Below, one piece after another: positions 18,483-27,003 of a stretch of DNA of 64,000 nucleotides. Where the stretch lies: assembly GCF_029087225.1 (NCBI RefSeq), contig NZ_JARFJD010000016.1:62001-126000 (forward strand), written 5' to 3'. Under the pieces are notes generated by a model. The model worked only from the letters and a program-made list of their open reading frames with translations, was not told the origin of the DNA and did no database searches. Position 1 is the stretch's first letter. Every line of letters begins with the position of its first letter. Made by a program: the position numbers and the translations under genes. Source of the stretch: Limnobacter olei (lineage in GTDB: Bacteria > Pseudomonadota > Gammaproteobacteria > Burkholderiales > Burkholderiaceae_B).

Positions 18483-19910
18483 ATGACAATTAAGCCTACA
18501 CGAGTGCATGCGTTTAATCATGCCGATGCCTTGGGCCATCACGATGCAGTGGCCCTGGCGGGGCAACTTCAACGCGGCGAAACCAGCGCAACTGCATTGG
18601 TTCAAGCCGCGTACCAACGACTTGAATTGGTGAACCCCGAACTGCATGCCACCGCGTGCCTTCAAGAGGAAGCGGCATTGGCGCAAGCCCGTTTTTACGA
18701 CGATGTAGGCAACTTCAGGGCGTTTCAGGGCATACCGGGCTTTTTGAAAGACAACCTGGATTTGCAAGGCTTACCCACTCGGCACGGTTCCGCCGCCATG
18801 CCGGGCACATCGAAAAAGCACACCAGCGCCGTGGCGCAACAAATCATCGACACGGGTGTGGTGCTACTGGGTAAAACCAAACTGCCCGAGTTCGGGCTAA
18901 CTGCCACCACGGAATACAGCAAAGCCGAGCCAGCGCACAACCCATGGAATACTGGGTACAGCACAGGTGGCTCATCGGGTGGTTCTGCAGCCCTGGTGGC
19001 TGCGGGTGTGGTTCCAATTGCCCATGCAAACGACGGCGGTGGCTCCATTCGCATTCCCGCTGCATGTTGCGGGCTGGTGGGTTTGAAACCCAGCCGCGGG
19101 CGCTTGGCCATGAACGAAATGGCGAAAAGCCTGCCCATCAATATTGTGAGCGACGGGATTGTGTCGCGCAGCGTGCGGGACACTGCGGCATTTTTCGCCT
19201 TGGCTGAAGAGCATTACAAAAACCCAACACTGCCACCATTGGGCCACATCACCACCCCTGGCCGAAAGCGCCTGAAAATTGGCATGTTCACCCAGAAAAT
19301 TTCTGGCGATGAAACAGATACCGCCTGTGTGGAAGCGGTGCACAAAGCTGCTGCCCTGTGCGAGGAGTTGGGCCACGAAGTGCAGGAAATCAAGGTGCCC
19401 ATCAGCGCCCAGTTTGCTGATGATTTCTTGCTGTACTGGGGCATGCTGGCCGCTTCCATTTCATACTTGGGCAAACTGGCAGTTGATCGGCATATGGACA
19501 CCAGAAAACTTGAACCACTAACCCACGGTTTGGCCAAACATTTCACGCACAACCTGTTGAAATTTCCATTCGCTTTGCGCAGGCTTTACCAGTTTGAATC
19601 GCAATACGCCACGGCATTTGCCGACCTGGATGTGCTGCTAAGCCCAACCTTGGGTCAGCCCGCACCGCCGCTAGGTTACCTGGCACTTGATCTGCCTTTT
19701 GAGCAGGCGCGGGAGAGGCTTGTAAACTTTGCATCATTCACAGCGGCTCAAAACGTGGTGGGGGCGCCAGCCATCAGCCTGCCCATGCACCACACAGTGG
19801 AGGGTATCCCGGTAGGTGTACATTTTGCCGCTGCCATGGGGCATGAATTCAGGCTGATTGAGCTTGCACTTGAAATTGAGCAAGCCCAACCATTCAAGAT
19901 GCTGGCATGA
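18483..19910 (+). CDS. Amidase (amidase signature family)
   Basis: A 475-aa amidase-signature enzyme with the Ser-cisSer-Lys triad: lysine in GFLKDNLDLQG, cis-serine in GYSTGGSSGGSAALVAAG, and the nucleophile region HANDGGGSIRIPAACCGLVGLKPSRG. Substrate cannot be read from the sequence; relatives act on 6-aminohexanoate oligomers, aryl amides or Glu-tRNA. It is not part of a gatCAB set here. ATG at 18483. Its 3' end overlaps the convergent hydrolase gene by 17 bases. Confidence 0.9.
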   Translation: MTIKPTRVHAFNHADALGHHDAVALAGQLQRGETSATALVQAAYQRLELVNPELHATACLQEEAALAQARFYDDVGNFRAFQGIPGFLKDNLDLQGLPTRHGSAAMPGTSKKHTSAVAQQIIDTGVVLLGKTKLPEFGLTATTEYSKAEPAHNPWNTGYSTGGSSGGSAALVAAGVVPIAHANDGGGSIRIPAACCGLVGLKPSRGRLAMNEMAKSLPINIVSDGIVSRSVRDTAAFFALAEEHYKNPTLPPLGHITTPGRKRLKIGMFTQKISGDETDTACVEAVHKAAALCEELGHEVQEIKVPISAQFADDFLLYWGMLAASISYLGKLAVDRHMDTRKLEPLTHGLAKHFTHNLLKFPFALRRLYQFESQYATAFADLDVLLSPTLGQPAPPLGYLALDLPFEQARERLVNFASFTAAQNVVGAPAISLPMHHTVEGIPVGVHFAAAMGHEFRLIELALEIEQAQPFKMLA

Positions 19911-20772
19911 ATTCCAGGTGAGCTTTGTAAACCAGCGAGGCCCTGTCCACCATGGGGCAGTGGCCCGTGTTTTCAAGCATTAGATCGACAATCGCGGGTT
20001 TGGTTTGTTTCAACACAGCCAAGCCGCTGGGGTGAACCAACAGGTCTGAATCGCCCCACACCACCATCAACGGCACATTGGTTTTCTCCACCAACTCGTT
20101 CAAACTGATATTGGCATCCGGGTTCACGAATTCCATGAATACCCGATCGAGCAAGGCCTTGTTCTTGATCGACATGCGACCAAAATATTTGCGCATGAAA
20201 CCAGGCATGGGCGGCGCCTTACCATTGAAACAAAGATTGACCACCTTCTCGTATTCCTCAAAATTGGAGGGAGCAAGGATAATTTTTCCTTCGTCCGCAA
20301 ACGCGCGCCCAATGGCGGTGTGCTCGGCACCTTTCACACCAGCGGGGTTTAACAAACAGGCGCTGAGAACCCGGTTTTCAAAGTTTGCGGCCAAGGCACC
20401 CGCCAAATAGCCGCCCATGGAGTTGCCCATGACATGAAAATTCTTAACGTCCACTGCATCCAGCCAGCACACCACCCGATCAGCCTGCCCCGCAATATCA
20501 AAGCGGGCGTTGCTGGGGCGGTCAGATTCGCCAAAACCAATCAGGTCGGGAATCCACACGGTGTAATGGCGCATCAGGCGCGGGGCCAGTGCCAGCCAGT
20601 TTTCCTTGTTGGCGCCAAAGCCGTGGAGCAAGACCATGTCGGGCCCTTGTCCGCCCTTGAAATACACGGTGCGCCCGTCTGCGGTATTCACACTGCTTTT
20701 GACCAAACCCATTTGTTTGCATTTGGAATCGATCAATCTGCGGCACAGCCAGTTCATAAACACGTTGCTCAT
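19894..20772 (-). CDS. Alpha/beta-fold hydrolase
   Basis: A 292-aa serine hydrolase. The oxyanion region is LLHGFGANKENW, the nucleophile elbow GNSMGGYLAG, the acidic residue lies in VVWGDSDLLVHP, and the histidine in ENTGHCPMVDRA, so the full triad is present. The fold and sequence resemble lipase/esterase and meta-cleavage hydrolase relatives, without enough to name the substrate. No clear signal peptide, although the first 12 residues are partly hydrophobic. Convergent with the amidase gene (17-base overlap). Confidence 0.86.
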   Translation of the reverse strand: MSNVFMNWLCRRLIDSKCKQMGLVKSSVNTADGRTVYFKGGQGPDMVLLHGFGANKENWLALAPRLMRHYTVWIPDLIGFGESDRPSNARFDIAGQADRVVCWLDAVDVKNFHVMGNSMGGYLAGALAANFENRVLSACLLNPAGVKGAEHTAIGRAFADEGKIILAPSNFEEYEKVVNLCFNGKAPPMPGFMRKYFGRMSIKNKALLDRVFMEFVNPDANISLNELVEKTNVPLMVVWGDSDLLVHPSGLAVLKQTKPAIVDLMLENTGHCPMVDRASLVYKAHLEFMPAS

Positions 20773-20966
20773 TGTTGTTTCACCTGTCTCGTTGTCTGGT
20801 TTCTTCTTACATGCTCAATGGCTGCTCGCTGATCTCGCTTACAGCAATTGGATGGCTTAGTTTTTTTCGCGGTTCATCAACAATACATTCACTGGGATCG
20901 ATGTCTGTGGGAAGCGTCGAAACCTTCTGAAAAAGATTGCTTGATTTGAATAGGAGGATGTTCAAA

Positions 20967-21284
20967 ATGAAAGCAAATGAACTACTGGAACAAATTCGCG
21001 AAGCCAATTTATCTTACCTGCTTCTGGCCAAACAACTCATCAACGAAGACAAAGCCGAGGCCATCATTCGCCTGGGTATTGATGAAAACACAGCCGACCT
21101 ACTGGACCAACTGACCACCGCACAGGTTTTGCGCATTGCAGCAAACGACGTGCCCATGTGCAGCATTCGGTTCGAGGACCCCGCCGTGTGGAAACTCCTC
21201 TGCGACCACGGAAAAGAACGCGCAATTTCAGGCATGCATGCCGCCATCTTGATGGCTGGCCGCAGCGCCCAAATTGCAGCTTAA
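20967..21284 (+). CDS. flhD: Flagellar transcriptional regulator FlhD
   Basis: FlhD joins FlhC in a FlhD4C2 complex that activates class II flagellar promoters. The protein matches FlhD throughout: LLEQIREANLSYLLLAKQLI..DKAEA..RLGI, and C-terminal MCSIRFEDPAVWKLLCDHGK. The start is decided by AGGAGG at 20952-20957: the ATG at 20958 abuts it, so the ATG at 20967, 9 bases downstream, is the likely start, giving 105 aa. flhC follows after 56 bases. About 190 bases separate flhD from the divergent hydrolase gene and should hold the promoter, but I see no confident hexamers. Confidence 0.93.
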   Translation: MKANELLEQIREANLSYLLLAKQLINEDKAEAIIRLGIDENTADLLDQLTTAQVLRIAANDVPMCSIRFEDPAVWKLLCDHGKERAISGMHAAILMAGRSAQIAA

Positions 21285-21340
21285 GCGCAGTTAGAAAATA
21301 ACCGTGGTTCATGCACCTTCAGGTGCGCTGGAGAACAAAC

Positions 21341-21907
21341 ATGTCCAAGATTAAATCCTTGATGGCTGAGGCCGTCCAAATCAAACTTGCCTCTGACTTG
21401 ATCAAGCTGGACGCACGCTTGCAGGTTCTTGAAAGCGAAACCCAATTGTCGCGTGAACGCCTGATTCGCCTGTACAAGGAAATCAAGCAGAAATCGCCAC
21501 CCAAGGGCATGCTGCCCTTCTCCACCGATTGGTTCATGACCTGGCAACCCAATATTCACTGTTCGCTGTTCATGAATTTTTACTCCACTTGCATCAAACA
21601 CACCGACCTTGAAGACGGTGAATGCTTGGTCAAGGCCTATAAGCTTTATCGTGAGCAGATCACCGCCTTGGGCCTGCCCGAAGTGTTGTCCCTAACCCGC
21701 GCATGGCGCCTGGTGAAGTTTTTTGATGCTGGCATGTTGACCACCACGGCCTGTAAAACCTGCGAAGGGAACTTTGTAGTACACACCTATGACCTAGTAG
21801 ATAACTATGAGTGTGGTTTGTGCAACATGCCTTCAAGGGCAGGAAAAACCAAGCAAGACGCAGCCACCCGCTTCTTCAATGAAGAAAGCATGCTCGAAAC
21901 CGTTTAA
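21341..21907 (+). CDS. flhC: Flagellar transcriptional regulator FlhC
   Basis: Zinc-containing partner of FlhD. From the ATG at 21341 (GGAG 8 bases ahead) the protein is 188 aa. The four zinc cysteines are visible in TACKTCEGNF and YECGLCNMPSRAGK near residues 140-168. Additional family blocks include ARLQVLESETQLSRERLIRLYKEIK and PFSTDWFMTW. An ORF start 10 codons upstream lacks a ribosome site. Unlike E. coli, no motA/motB or che genes follow; a terminator lies about 80 bases downstream. Confidence 0.94.
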   Translation: MSKIKSLMAEAVQIKLASDLIKLDARLQVLESETQLSRERLIRLYKEIKQKSPPKGMLPFSTDWFMTWQPNIHCSLFMNFYSTCIKHTDLEDGECLVKAYKLYREQITALGLPEVLSLTRAWRLVKFFDAGMLTTTACKTCEGNFVVHTYDLVDNYECGLCNMPSRAGKTKQDAATRFFNEESMLETV

Positions 21908-21988
21908 AGAATTGAATTGCAGTGCCGTTGTACCAAGCAGTAGCTTGTTTTTTGTCTCTCTCCCCTGTCCGTAGTACAAGGACACTTC

Positions 21989-22025
21989 AAACACCTGTCA
22001 GCGATTGCTCACAGGTGTTTTTTTT
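21989..22025 (+). terminator. Rho-independent terminator after flhDC
   Basis: Stem AACACCTGT/ACAGGTGTT (9 bp) with a 13-base loop, followed by a run of eight T residues on the plus strand. It closes the flhDC transcript about 82 bases beyond the flhC stop. Its T-run touches the stop codon of the convergent DUF1854 gene; on the minus strand only three T residues follow, so it is weak in that direction. Confidence 0.85.
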
Positions 22026-22491
22026 AAGCCATGAAGCGGGCAAGAATTTGGCGGCTTCGGGCGTCCAGCGCAAACATGTCTTCGATGATGAACTGCATGC
22101 CATTGGCATGGGTCAGCACCAAGCGGCTACCGCCAAGGCGTCGAATACTTTCATCCGTGGGCAACTCAAACTTGCAAGGTCCTTTGTCAGTTTCCAGGGT
22201 CCAGATGCTGGGTGTGGAGTAGGTGGATACCGAGGTAATTCGACTCACTGTGGGCCTGAATTCCCGCACCGCCAGGTAGTTTTTCACTACGGCCTGCGAG
22301 TCGGCATCCAATTGATCAAGCCGGTCCAGCCAGGCTAATTCTTTGCTGTATTCATCCACAATTGAAATGCTTTCATCTGGGGCTGAAAAGGGGAAAGCCA
22401 GCACTGGCATCACCTGGTCGGCCACCAATTCACTGCCTTTGTACAAGGCCAACTTGCCCTGTGTTGATTCGCGCAATAGCCAGTCAGTCAT
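22024..22491 (-). CDS. DUF1854 family protein linked to cyanophycin metabolism
   Basis: A 155-aa soluble protein. The DUF1854 family is known chiefly by its repeated association with cyanophycin synthetase and an ABC transporter; its function is not established. Features: a beta-rich N-terminal half (LALYKGSELVADQVMPVLAFPFSAPDESISIVD) and a TxxGxCKFELPTDESIRRL segment toward the C-terminus, with a single Cys. Its start overlaps the end of the ABC transporter gene by 8 bases, so the two are translationally coupled. Confidence 0.82.
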   Translation of the reverse strand: MTDWLLRESTQGKLALYKGSELVADQVMPVLAFPFSAPDESISIVDEYSKELAWLDRLDQLDADSQAVVKNYLAVREFRPTVSRITSVSTYSTPSIWTLETDKGPCKFELPTDESIRRLGGSRLVLTHANGMQFIIEDMFALDARSRQILARFMA

Positions 22492-24706
22492 ATTGAGCTT
22501 GCTCCTGCTTCAGTTTTTCTTGGGCCTGGTGCAAATGCCAGAAGTGTGACTTCGCCGCCAGCAATTCATCGTGCGGGCCTTCTTCCACCACCTTGCCACG
22601 GTCCATCACCACAATGCGGTCGGCTTTGCGCAAGGTTGAAAGCCGATGTGCAATCGCAATAGTGGTTCTACCCTGCACCAGGTTGTCCAAGGCCTTTTGA
22701 ATTTCCTTCTCGGTTTGCGAATCGACCGAGCTGGTGGCCTCGTCAAGAATGAGAATTTTAGGGTCGATCAACAAGGCCCGTGCGATAGAAATTCGCTGCC
22801 GCTCGCCCCCGGACAAACTTTGCCCACGCTCGCCCACCAGAGAGTCGTATCCATGCTGCAGACGAAGAATGAACTCGTGGGCATGCGCTAGCCGCGCTGC
22901 CGCGATAATTTCCTCACGGGTGGCATCGGGGCGCCCGTAGGCGATGTTTTCAGCAATGGTGCCAAAAAACAGATATGGTTCTTGCAACACTAGGCCGATG
23001 TTTCTGCGGTAACTGGCCATTTCAATTTGCCGAATGTCAATGCCATCAGCCAGCACTTGGCCATCACTTACATCGTAAAAACGGCACAACAAATTCACCA
23101 AGGTTGACTTGCCGGAACCACTGTGGCCCACCAAACCAACCATTTCGCCCTGCTTCACCTTCAGGTTCACACCATCGAGCACCTGCCGGCTACCGTAACG
23201 GAACGACACATTTCGAAGTTCGAGCTCGCCTTTCAGTTGGTCAATTTTTACCGGATTTTCCGCCTCGGGTACGGAGGACTTGTAATCCAGAATATCGAAA
23301 ATGCGTTTGGAACCCGCAGCCGCTTTTTGGGTGACGGATACGATTCGACTCATGGAATCAAGCCGCGTGTAGAAACGACCGATATAAGCCAGGAAGGCGG
23401 TCAGCACACCCACCGTGATGTCATTGTTCATGATCATCCAGATGCCCGATGCCCAAATCACCAGAATGCCCAATTCGGTGAGCAAACTAACAGACGGGGC
23501 AAACAGCGACCAGGTTTTGTTGATTCGGTCATTCACCTCCAGATTGCGGGTGTTGGCCTTCAAGAAACGGTCAGACTCCCTGCGTTCTTGTGCAAACGCT
23601 TTTACAACTCGAATACCCGGAATGGTGTCGGTCAAAATATTCGTAACCTCACCCCAAACGCGGTCCACTTTCTCAAAACCTGTGCGCAGCTTTTCGCGAA
23701 CCAGGTGAATCATCCAGGCAATCACAGGCAAAGGCAGCAAGGTCAGCAAAGCCAGCTCGAAATCTATGTTCATGAGGATGATGGCAGTCATTACGATCAT
23801 GATCACGTCGGTGATGAAATCGAGTGCATGTAATGAGAGGAATAAATTGATTCGATCAGTTTCTGCACTGACACGGGCAATCAAATCGCCGGTGCGTTTC
23901 GCGCTGAAATAGTCCAGCGACAAACTCATCAAATGATTGAATGTGGTGGTACGCAAATCCGATCCAATTCGCTCGGAAACCAAAGCCAGCAGATAGGTTC
24001 GGGCCCAACTCAAGCCTGCGGCAACCACAGCCGAGATTAACAAACCACTGAGGTAGAACGTTGCCAATTCAGTATTCATGGGTTGACCGTTCTGGAATGG
24101 AATCAGCACTTCATCCATGAGTGGCATGGAAAGATAAGGCGCCACCAGCGTTGCGGCAGTCGACAGCAATGTCAGAATGAGGCCGGCAAACAAACGCCAG
24201 CGATACGGGTGGGCAAAGCGCCACAGGCGCAACAGTGCACGCGAAGAAACCGGCTCTTCAAATCCGGCCTCATCCAATTCCTCGTCGGCCAGCAAGCGCG
24301 GCACCGGGTGCTGAATTTGTGCAGTGTGGGCCGTGCCCTGCTCGAATTCGCGCACGGCGGTTTCAAGCAACTCAACAAATTCCTCGAGCGCACGGTGCAA
24401 ACTGAAGCTTGCATAGAAACGAAACACCTGCCCGGAATCGACCTGAATCAGGACCGTAGAAAGACCGGAATGATCGGACATGGAAATTTTCTCAATGCTT
24501 GAGAAAGGTGCTTTGAAAACAGGCACCTGTAATTCCTTGTCTACCACAATTAATTCATGGGCGTTAAAGGCTACAAGGCTGCGAGAAAACTCACGCCTAG
24601 TATTCATGTCAGCCACAAACACCGCTTGGGTTGGTGAATTTGCGGCCCAAACCTCTGAAAGGCGTTGCACTTCGTTTTCAGACGGTGAAAATCCAACGAT
24701 TTTCAA
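22484..24706 (-). CDS. ABC transporter, permease-ATPase fusion, cyanophycin-associated
   Basis: A 740-aa exporter-type half-transporter. Residues 1-125 are an extra domain with predicted beta strands and a closing helix, not part of the standard exporter. The membrane domain occupies about 160-450 with six helices. The ATPase shows Walker A GHSGSGKST, Q-loop LVLQEPYLF, signature LSGGERQR, Walker B ILILDEATSS and the H-loop AIAHRLSTL. It is divergent from the cphA2-like gene across 69 bases, and is linked with DUF1854 and cphA genes in other Burkholderiales. Transport substrate is unknown; an Asp/Arg compound or a polymer-related solute would be inference. The dimer would be homomeric. Confidence 0.88.
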   Translation of the reverse strand: MKIVGFSPSENEVQRLSEVWAANSPTQAVFVADMNTRREFSRSLVAFNAHELIVVDKELQVPVFKAPFSSIEKISMSDHSGLSTVLIQVDSGQVFRFYASFSLHRALEEFVELLETAVREFEQGTAHTAQIQHPVPRLLADEELDEAGFEEPVSSRALLRLWRFAHPYRWRLFAGLILTLLSTAATLVAPYLSMPLMDEVLIPFQNGQPMNTELATFYLSGLLISAVVAAGLSWARTYLLALVSERIGSDLRTTTFNHLMSLSLDYFSAKRTGDLIARVSAETDRINLFLSLHALDFITDVIMIVMTAIILMNIDFELALLTLLPLPVIAWMIHLVREKLRTGFEKVDRVWGEVTNILTDTIPGIRVVKAFAQERRESDRFLKANTRNLEVNDRINKTWSLFAPSVSLLTELGILVIWASGIWMIMNNDITVGVLTAFLAYIGRFYTRLDSMSRIVSVTQKAAAGSKRIFDILDYKSSVPEAENPVKIDQLKGELELRNVSFRYGSRQVLDGVNLKVKQGEMVGLVGHSGSGKSTLVNLLCRFYDVSDGQVLADGIDIRQIEMASYRRNIGLVLQEPYLFFGTIAENIAYGRPDATREEIIAAARLAHAHEFILRLQHGYDSLVGERGQSLSGGERQRISIARALLIDPKILILDEATSSVDSQTEKEIQKALDNLVQGRTTIAIAHRLSTLRKADRIVVMDRGKVVEEGPHDELLAAKSHFWHLHQAQEKLKQEQAQYD

Positions 24707-24775
24707 TGAGATTACCCCCTCAGTTCGCGAATTCGCTGATGTTACACCACTATTTCCAGCGACACGGAGTTAACA

Positions 24776-26968
24776 TTGATCGAAAATCCAATCCTCGAAA
24801 ACAAACCTGCCGACACTCAGCTTATGACGCAAAAACGCCTTGTAATACTCCGAACCATGTGGCTTGACGGCCCGAATATCTGGACCTATCGAAGTTGCAT
24901 TGAAGCGTTGGTGGATATTCAAGAACTGGAGCAATTTCCTTCCAACCTGTTGCCAGGATTTTACGAGCGATTAACGGCTTTGCTACCCGGTTTGGTTGAC
25001 CACCGCTGTGGAATCGGTGAACCGGGCGGATTTCTCCTGAGGGTGCGCGAAGGCACTTATGCGGCCCATATGTTGGAACATATTGTGATTGAATTACACA
25101 CACAGGCTGGGCTGGAAGTGGGTTTTGGCAAAGCCCGAATGACCAGCAAGGAAGGCATTTATAAAATGGTGTTTCGCACCCCTGACCCGGTGGTGGGCTT
25201 GGCTTGCCTGGAAGCAGGTGTGCGGCTGCTGCACGCCGCCATCGAAGGTACAGAGTACGATTTACAGGCGGAGCTGAGAGTGATCAAGCACCATTGCGAC
25301 ATGCATGGCTTGGGCCCCAGCACCCAACATATTCTGGATGCGGCTTACGAGCGTCGCATTCCAATAGTTCGTTTGAACGATGGCAATCTGGTTCAACTGG
25401 GACACGGCAACAAACAACAGCGAATCTGGACTGCAGAGACATCCAAAACCTCGGCCATTGCCGAAGGCATTGCCGCCGACAAAGACTTGTGTAAAGACCT
25501 GCTGTCTCAATGCGGGGTGCCCGTGCCTGAAGGCGAATTTGCAAAAACCGCCGAACGTGCGTGGGAAATTGCACAAAACATCGGATTTCCTGTGGTGGTA
25601 AAACCAGTTGACGGCAATCAGGGACGAGGAGTGTCGTTAGAACTCAGCAAGCAAGCGGACATTGAAAAAGCATGGGCCCTTGCTTACGAAGAAAGCTACA
25701 GCGGCGTGATTGTCGAGAAATTCATTCGCGGTGCAGAGCACCGCATTCTGGTGGTGAATTACCAAGTTGCCGCTGTGTCTCGCGGTGAGTTGGTGTTTGT
25801 CACAGGCGATGGGCAATCCGAGCTTCAAACCCTGATTGATCAACAAATCAACACAGACCCCCGCCGTGGTGATTCCGAAATCTCTCCTCTGAAAACGGTT
25901 CGTATTTCAAGCAATCCCGTGGTGTCTCTGGAAGTGCAACGTCAGGGCTACCACGCAGCTTCAATTATTCCGGCAGGCACGCAAGTCATCATTGAACGCA
26001 ACAGCAATGCCTCCGAGGACGTCACCGATCTGATTCACCCCGAAATTGCTCGCCTGTGCTGTATGGCTGCCCGTGTGGTGGGCCTGGATGTGGCAGGCAT
26101 CGACCTGGTGTGCGAGCACATTGACCAATCGCCCAAGGGGCAATCGCTGGCGGTGGTTGAAGTCAATGCTGGACCCGGCCTACTTATGCACATTAAACCA
26201 GCGAAAGGCCTAGCCCGCAATGTGGGCAAACCGATTATTGAATCGCTTTTTCCAGGCGACGCCAACGGCCGCATTCCTACAATCTCATATTCGGGCGGCC
26301 CTGAAATAGACGGTTTTGGCCACGAACTCACTGAAATTCTCGAAGACCAAGGGCACAAAGTGGGCCTGGCCTGCGACCAAGGCCTGCTCATGAATGGTCG
26401 CACTATCAACAAAGCACCGTCAGCGAACTGGCAATCGGGCCGCAACTGCCTGATTAATAAAAACCTGGACACCTTGGTGATGCAGGTCAAAGCCAACACT
26501 ATTTTGTCGGAAGGCCTGCCCTACGATCGCTCAAGCCTGGCTGTGATTACCAGCCTGGGCAGCATGGATGGGCTGGGCGAATGGGACATTTTGACCAAAG
26601 AACAGCACTTCAATGTAATGCGTACTGTAGTTGACTTGGTGCTGAGCAGTGGCCACGCGGTTGTAAACGCAGACGAAGTCAGCCTGCTGCCATTGAAAGA
26701 CCTGTGCGATGGAAAGGTGATCTGGATCAGCAGCACCGCAGACAACCCCATTGTTACTGAACATGTGAAAAACGGAGGCATGGCTGTGTTGTACCAAGGT
26801 GAAAGCATTCACTTCAAGGGTAACCGGGCCGAGGCAGAGCAACGCAGCCCAATTCCATTGAAACAGCCCCCTATGAGCCTGACCAAAACCTTGGCACTTG
26901 CGGCCGCCAGTTGGGCCATGGATGTACCGCACCACCTGCTGCGCGCCGATCTTCGGCAGCGCTATTGA
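24776..26968 (+). CDS. CphA2-like cyanophycin synthetase, Mur-ligase site lost
   Basis: A 730-aa relative of cyanophycin synthetase. The N-terminal domain (LDGPNIWTYRSCIEALVDI) and ATP-grasp domain (FPVVVKPVDGNQGRGVSLEL, VVEVNAGPGLLMHI) are intact. In the Mur-ligase-like domain the P-loop of the neighbour (VTGTNGKTTT) is replaced by YSGGPEIDGF, and the C-terminal Mur subdomain is missing. This matches CphA2-type enzymes, which polymerise beta-Asp-Arg dipeptides with one active site. Two starts are possible: TTG at 24776 with GGAG 6 bases ahead, or ATG at 24824 with no clear ribosome site but closer to the family start. The full-length cphA follows after 35 bases. Confidence 0.85.
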   Translation: MIENPILENKPADTQLMTQKRLVILRTMWLDGPNIWTYRSCIEALVDIQELEQFPSNLLPGFYERLTALLPGLVDHRCGIGEPGGFLLRVREGTYAAHMLEHIVIELHTQAGLEVGFGKARMTSKEGIYKMVFRTPDPVVGLACLEAGVRLLHAAIEGTEYDLQAELRVIKHHCDMHGLGPSTQHILDAAYERRIPIVRLNDGNLVQLGHGNKQQRIWTAETSKTSAIAEGIAADKDLCKDLLSQCGVPVPEGEFAKTAERAWEIAQNIGFPVVVKPVDGNQGRGVSLELSKQADIEKAWALAYEESYSGVIVEKFIRGAEHRILVVNYQVAAVSRGELVFVTGDGQSELQTLIDQQINTDPRRGDSEISPLKTVRISSNPVVSLEVQRQGYHAASIIPAGTQVIIERNSNASEDVTDLIHPEIARLCCMAARVVGLDVAGIDLVCEHIDQSPKGQSLAVVEVNAGPGLLMHIKPAKGLARNVGKPIIESLFPGDANGRIPTISYSGGPEIDGFGHELTEILEDQGHKVGLACDQGLLMNGRTINKAPSANWQSGRNCLINKNLDTLVMQVKANTILSEGLPYDRSSLAVITSLGSMDGLGEWDILTKEQHFNVMRTVVDLVLSSGHAVVNADEVSLLPLKDLCDGKVIWISSTADNPIVTEHVKNGGMAVLYQGESIHFKGNRAEAEQRSPIPLKQPPMSLTKTLALAAASWAMDVPHHLLRADLRQRY

Positions 26969-27003
26969 ACCCCATGCTGATGCACACAACAGGTTGATGA
27001 ACT

